The position numbers and the translations under genes were made by a program. Under the pieces are notes generated by a model. The model was not told the DNA's origin and ran no database searches. It saw nothing but the letters and a program-made list of their open reading frames with translations. Shown here one piece after another: positions 6,491 to 9,418 of a stretch of DNA of 9,418 nucleotides; the stretch's first letter is position 1; each line of letters begins with the position of its first letter. This stretch comes from an uncultured Arenimonas sp. Lineage in GTDB: Bacteria; Pseudomonadota; Gammaproteobacteria; Xanthomonadales; Xanthomonadaceae. The stretch lies in NCBI GenBank assembly GCA_946480565.1, contig CAMLKR010000082.1, positions 1-9,418 on the forward strand, written 5' to 3'.

Positions 6491-8164
6491 TCAGAAGTAC
6501 TTGACGGCCTGGATCCAGAAGCGGCCCGACTTGTCGGGTGCGGAAAGGGCGTTTTCGCTGCCGAGTTTCCAGGCGTAGTAGGTGCGGACCGAGAAATCGC
6601 CCGGTTCGCTCCAGACCATGCCGACGCCGGCGCTGCTCAGGCTGCGGTGGTTGTCGCCGGCGAACCACGGGTCCTTGTCGAGGGTGACGCGGCCGGCGTC
6701 GACGAAGCCCAGCAGGTGCAGCTGGCCGGGAATGCGATCGGAAAAGCGGGCCAGCAGCAGGCGCGCCTCCAGGCTGGCGATCAGACCTTCGTCGCCGATC
6801 GCCTCGCCCTGCGGGTAGGCGCGCACGCCGTCCATGCCGCCGAGCACGAACTTCTCCGACGGATCCAGGTTCTTCGACGCCAGCTGGCCGGTGATGGCGC
6901 CATGCAGCGACAGCGTGTCGGTGATGCGCTGGGTGCGGCTGGCGTGGAACCACAGCCGGGTGTAGCGGCCCTGGGTGCGCGCGGTCGCCGCATCCAGGGC
7001 CCGGGCGGCCGGAGTCAGGATGTCGAGGTCGCCGGCGGACAGGTTCAGGAAGAAGCTGCTGGTGCCGCCGCCGCCGAACTCGTCGCGGTGGTCGCCGTAC
7101 AGCGAGAGGCTGAGCACGTCGGCTTCCGCCTCGCGGTCGGCGCCCGGGAACAGGTCCATGCGGTCCACGAAGCGTTTGTGTTCGTAGGTGAGGCCGGTAT
7201 ACAGGTTGGTGGCGCGCGAGCGGATCAGCGGGATCGAGCCGAACACGCTGGCGACCTTCGCCGTGCCGTTCGCGCCCAGCGGCTCGAACTGTTCGCCCAG
7301 CTCGTAGTCCAGGTGGCTGTAGGCCACGCCGGCGGTCGCGCGGCCGAACATCATCTGGTAGGACGCGCGGCCGTACATCAGCCCGGACCCGGAGGTCAGC
7401 AGGCGCAGGCTGGCCACGTCGCCGCGGCCGAGCAGGTTGTTGAAGTTGATCAAGCCGCCGACCCGGTTCTCGCCGGTATAGGGGTTGCCGGCGTTGTCGG
7501 CATCGGCGAAGCCGGTGACCCGGCGGCCGGGCGCGATGTCGACGATCAGGTCGCTGCTGCCCGGCGCGGTGCCCGGTGCCAGGGTGGAGCGGATGTCCAC
7601 GCCGGGAATGTCCGAGAGCCGCAGCAGCCGGTTCTCCAGCGGTTCGATCAGGATCGGCTCGCCGGTTTCAGGACCGCCCAGCACGCTGCGCACCAGGCCG
7701 TCGGACAGGTTCGTGTCGTTGCGGATCACGACCTCGCCATAGCGGCCCTCGCTGACCGCCAGGGTCACGACATGGTTGCTGATGTCCTGCGCCGGCAGGT
7801 AGGCGCGGGCGACGAAATAGCCCTGCTCGCGGTAGTGCGCGGTGATGCGCGCGGCCATGCCCTGCAGTTCGGCCAGGCTGTATTCGCTGCCCGGGCGGAA
7901 GGTCGCCACGTCGAGCAGCAGGGCCTCGCTGAATACGCTGGCGCCGGTGATCCTGAGCTCGTTCACCAGGACGCGGGCGCCGTCGGCGGCGGGATCCGCG
8001 GGCGCATCGGCGTCTTCGATCAGGATGCGGGGCGCGGCCTTGGGCAGTTCCACCGGCGGCGGCAGCTGCCGCAGCTGGGTGCCGGAGCCGGGGGGCTGCT
8101 GCGCGAACGCGGCGTGGCCAAGCGCCAGCAGCGCCAGCGGCAGGTATCGGATGCGTGTGTTCAT
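6491..8164 (-). CDS. Two-partner secretion outer-membrane transporter (TpsB, FhaC/ShlB type)
   Basis: A 557-residue Omp85-superfamily pore that recognises the TPS domain of its partner in the periplasm and moves it across the outer membrane. It has a signal peptide 1-21 (LALLALGHAAFA), a Pro-rich linker, and a first POTRA domain about 64-139 with YREQGYFVARAYLP (111-124). A second POTRA (about 143-213) is followed by a 16-strand-type barrel to the end. The L6 loop motif reads VRAYPQGE (447-454) and the barrel-wall motif FVDAG is at 487-491. The last residue is Phe, as expected for insertion by the BAM complex. ATG 8164 gives the signal peptide and has GAAGG about five bases upstream; an earlier in-frame ATG at 8278 would bury it. 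VRAY instead of VRGY is seen in a known subset of the family. It is first gene of the presumed three-gene unit. Confidence 0.92.
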   Translation of the reverse strand: MNTRIRYLPLALLALGHAAFAQQPPGSGTQLRQLPPPVELPKAAPRILIEDADAPADPAADGARVLVNELRITGASVFSEALLLDVATFRPGSEYSLAELQGMAARITAHYREQGYFVARAYLPAQDISNHVVTLAVSEGRYGEVVIRNDTNLSDGLVRSVLGGPETGEPILIEPLENRLLRLSDIPGVDIRSTLAPGTAPGSSDLIVDIAPGRRVTGFADADNAGNPYTGENRVGGLINFNNLLGRGDVASLRLLTSGSGLMYGRASYQMMFGRATAGVAYSHLDYELGEQFEPLGANGTAKVASVFGSIPLIRSRATNLYTGLTYEHKRFVDRMDLFPGADREAEADVLSLSLYGDHRDEFGGGGTSSFFLNLSAGDLDILTPAARALDAATARTQGRYTRLWFHASRTQRITDTLSLHGAITGQLASKNLDPSEKFVLGGMDGVRAYPQGEAIGDEGLIASLEARLLLARFSDRIPGQLHLLGFVDAGRVTLDKDPWFAGDNHRSLSSAGVGMVWSEPGDFSVRTYYAWKLGSENALSAPDKSGRFWIQAVKYF

Positions 8165-8424
8165 GCCTGCCTTCCCGTGTAGGGATTCGCCGCCGCCGGT
8201 CTTGCCGGGTAGCGACAGAGGATGTGCAGGCGATGCCGGATCGCGTCGTCGCGGTTCCGGAGCCGGCCTGGTCGTCATGGCGACGGAGCCACCCGGAGCC
8301 GGGGGTCGTCGTCACGCAGCCAAGATGCGACGAACCGGCACAGGCTTCCGTGCGCCAGCGAACATAGGCGCGCCTCCGGTGGGCTGGCGTTGGGCTTGGG
8401 GCGCGTTTGCGCCCCGTGGGCGGT
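8165..8424 (-). promoter_or_regulatory. Non-coding leader upstream of the secretion operon
   Basis: This 260-base gap must hold the promoter of the secretion unit and the end of the cysH transcript. It contains CCGGAGCCGG twice (8257-8266 and 8293-8302), with a third copy of the core CGGAGCC at 8284-8290. It also has a small hairpin GCGAT-5-ATCGC (8230-8244), the inverted pair TCGTCG/CGACGA (8306-8311 and 8328-8333), and a strong hairpin beside cysH. A weak -10-like TATGTT (minus strand, 8361-8366) has no good -35 partner. I see no convincing gene or known riboswitch in it. Confidence 0.4.
8398..8415 (-). terminator. GC-rich hairpin just downstream of cysH, possible terminator
   Basis: GGGGCGC (8398-8404) and GCGCCCC (8409-8415) form a perfect 7-bp stem with a 4-base loop. 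It begins nine bases after the cysH stop codon. There is no T-run after it on the minus strand, so it would be a non-canonical terminator or an RNA-stabilising end. The position supports the end of the cysI-cysH transcript here. Confidence 0.5.
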
Positions 8425-9168
8425 TCAGGCGCTGCGCGCCACCGGCTCGTCGTAGTGCAGGCCGCATTCGCGCTTGAGGCCGAAGAAGCGGGTGTCTTCC
8501 TCGCGCATGCCGGGTTCCCAGGCGCGGGTGCTGTGCACGTCGCCAATCGAGACGTAGCCTTTTTCCCAGAGCGGGTGGTAGGGCAGGCCGTGCTGGCCAA
8601 GGTAGCGGCCGATGTCGCGGTCGGTCCAGTCGGCCAGCGGGTGCAGCTTCCAGCGGCCGTCCTTGAGTTCCAGAAAATCGGTGTTCGCCCGCGTGCTCGA
8701 CTGGCCGCGGCGCAGGCCGGCGATCCAGGTGCGCACGGCCAGGTCCTTCAGCGCGCGCTGCATCGGTTCGACCTTGTGCACGCGGTTGTAGCGGTCGATG
8801 CCTTCGGCGCCCAGGGTTTCCAGCGAGGCGATGCCGGCCGCCGACCAGGCCTTGGCCGGGTCGGGCCGCGCGACGTGCAGGTTCAGCTGCAGGCGGTGCG
8901 TCAGCTCATCCACGAAGGCGTAGGTTTCGGGGAACAGATAGCCCGTGTCGACAAGAATGACCGGCAGGTCCGGCCGCAGGCGTGTGGCCAGGTGCAGGGC
9001 CACCGCCGACTGCGCGCCGAAGCTCGAGGACAGCGCGTGTTCGCCCGACAGCGTTTCCAGCGCCCATTCGACGCGCTGCAGCGCCGTGCGGCCGGCCAGC
9101 CAGGTGTTGAGTTCGGCCAGGCCTTGTGTCGACTCGGCGGCGGCGGTGGGATCGGGGACGACGCTCAT
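8425..9168 (-). CDS. cysH: Phosphoadenosine phosphosulfate (PAPS) reductase
   Basis: A 247-residue cytosolic enzyme that reduces PAPS to sulfite and PAP with thioredoxin or glutaredoxin. SSSFG (47-51) is the PP-loop, [10 protein letters not shown] (74-83) is the conserved core, and ECGLH near the end holds the catalytic Cys235. That is the only cysteine, so the paired cysteines for the 4Fe-4S cluster of APS reductases are absent. The protein is therefore the PAPS-specific type. Motifs [16 protein letters not shown] and [16 protein letters not shown] match the E. coli enzyme closely. Its ATG overlaps the cysI stop as ATGA (9165-9168), implying translational coupling. GGAG at 9177-9180, inside cysI, is the ribosome site with an 8-base spacer. 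The gene ends close to a hairpin, after which the unrelated secretion unit begins. Confidence 0.96.
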   Translation of the reverse strand: MSVVPDPTAAAESTQGLAELNTWLAGRTALQRVEWALETLSGEHALSSSFGAQSAVALHLATRLRPDLPVILVDTGYLFPETYAFVDELTHRLQLNLHVARPDPAKAWSAAGIASLETLGAEGIDRYNRVHKVEPMQRALKDLAVRTWIAGLRRGQSSTRANTDFLELKDGRWKLHPLADWTDRDIGRYLGQHGLPYHPLWEKGYVSIGDVHSTRAWEPGMREEDTRFFGLKRECGLHYDEPVARSA

Positions 9169-9418
9169 GCTTTCAGCTCCACGGGGATGCCGGTACGCGG
9201 CGCGACCACGCCGGCGCGGACGAGAAAATCGCCGAAGCCTTCGCCCACCCCGCGCTCGGCGGCGTAACGCGCGAGCAGGGGCTCGAGCGCGGCGAGGATC
9301 TCCGGCTCCGCGATGTTTTCGCGGTAAAGGGTGTTCAGGCGCTGGCCGCGGTGGTCGGCGCCCAGCATCAGGTTGTAGCGGCCGGGCGCCTTGCCCACGA
9401 GCGCGATCTCGCCCAGGT
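9165..9418 (-). CDS. cysI: Sulfite reductase hemoprotein beta subunit, C-terminal fragment (5' part outside window)
   Basis: Only the last 83 full codons are present; the reading frame is open at the right edge. The fragment reads [19 protein letters not shown], then [16 protein letters not shown] and [14 protein letters not shown], which match the C-terminus of CysI, the siroheme and 4Fe-4S subunit that reduces sulfite to sulfide with CysJ. In the E. coli protein the last cluster cysteine (in NGCGRAM) is only a few residues before this point, so the metal-binding residues lie just beyond base 9418. An internal GTG at 9398 is not the start. It overlaps cysH by four bases and is presumably the upstream gene of a cysJ-cysI-cysH type operon. 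Confidence 0.92.
   Translation of the reverse strand, partial: LGEIALVGKAPGRYNLMLGADHRGQRLNTLYRENIAEPEILAALEPLLARYAAERGVGEGFGDFLVRAGVVAPRTGIPVELKA

Noticed and set aside
6815..6826. VRAY instead of VRGY in the transporter as a disabling change
   Set aside because: VRAYPxGE is, to my knowledge, a normal variant in many TpsB proteins; the Arg and the partner FVDAG are intact.
8165..8260. Possible cyclic-di-GMP-I type riboswitch before the transporter gene
   Set aside because: Fragments such as GGCAAGACC resemble part of it, but the conserved core and tetraloop-receptor elements are not present in order.
8165..8278. N-terminal extension of the transporter from an in-frame ATG at 8278
   Set aside because: It would put 38 non-hydrophobic residues before a good signal peptide, and the ATG at 8164 has a ribosome site.
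285..9267. Many long open frames on the plus strand opposite cysK, cysG, the secretion genes and cysH
   Set aside because: They mirror real genes in GC-rich DNA, have low-complexity Arg/Ala/Gly/Gln-rich translations, and show no family motifs.

Overview
This is a very GC-rich window of bacterial chromosome, tightly packed and strongly biased to C/G in third codon positions. The sulfate-assimilation genes (CysB opening MTLTQLRYLVAIAD, a fused CysG, a CysH of the PAPS-reductase type, a CysI tail) and two-partner secretion genes point to a gammaproteobacterium. The Xanthomonadaceae/Lysobacteraceae (Lysobacter, Luteimonas, Pseudoxanthomonas and relatives) fit best. That placement comes from remembered protein families, not a search.

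Layout from left to right: (i) 1-2456, minus strand, cysG then cysK, the latter cut by the left edge: siroheme synthesis and cysteine synthase. (ii) 2457-2576, a divergent control region holding a 25-bp near-perfect dyad, the best operator candidate in the window. (iii) 2577-3563, plus strand, cysB, the LysR-type master regulator of sulfur assimilation. (iv) 3560-8164, minus strand, a three-gene unit: an FhaC/ShlB-type outer-membrane transporter, a 724-residue filamentous-haemagglutinin-like exoprotein with a proline-rich tail, and a small exported YkuD-type L,D-transpeptidase-like protein. (v) 8165-8424, a non-coding leader with short repeats and a hairpin. (vi) 8425-9418, minus strand, the 3' end of cysI overlapping cysH by the four bases ATGA.

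How the genes work together: CysH reduces PAPS to sulfite. CysI (with CysJ, presumably outside the window) reduces sulfite to sulfide using the siroheme made by CysG. CysK joins sulfide to O-acetylserine to give cysteine, and CysB senses the pathway state. The secretion unit has no obvious link to sulfur metabolism and splits the cys locus. It looks like an accessory cassette placed between cysH and cysB. The passenger carries a Sec signal, a TPS domain, beta-helix rungs of 21 residues, a YDG-like domain and a proline-rich tail. The downstream peptidoglycan-type enzyme may belong functionally to the same cell-surface system, but this is inferred from gene order only.

The long open frames on the plus strand opposite all minus-strand genes are GC-driven antisense shadows and are not annotated.
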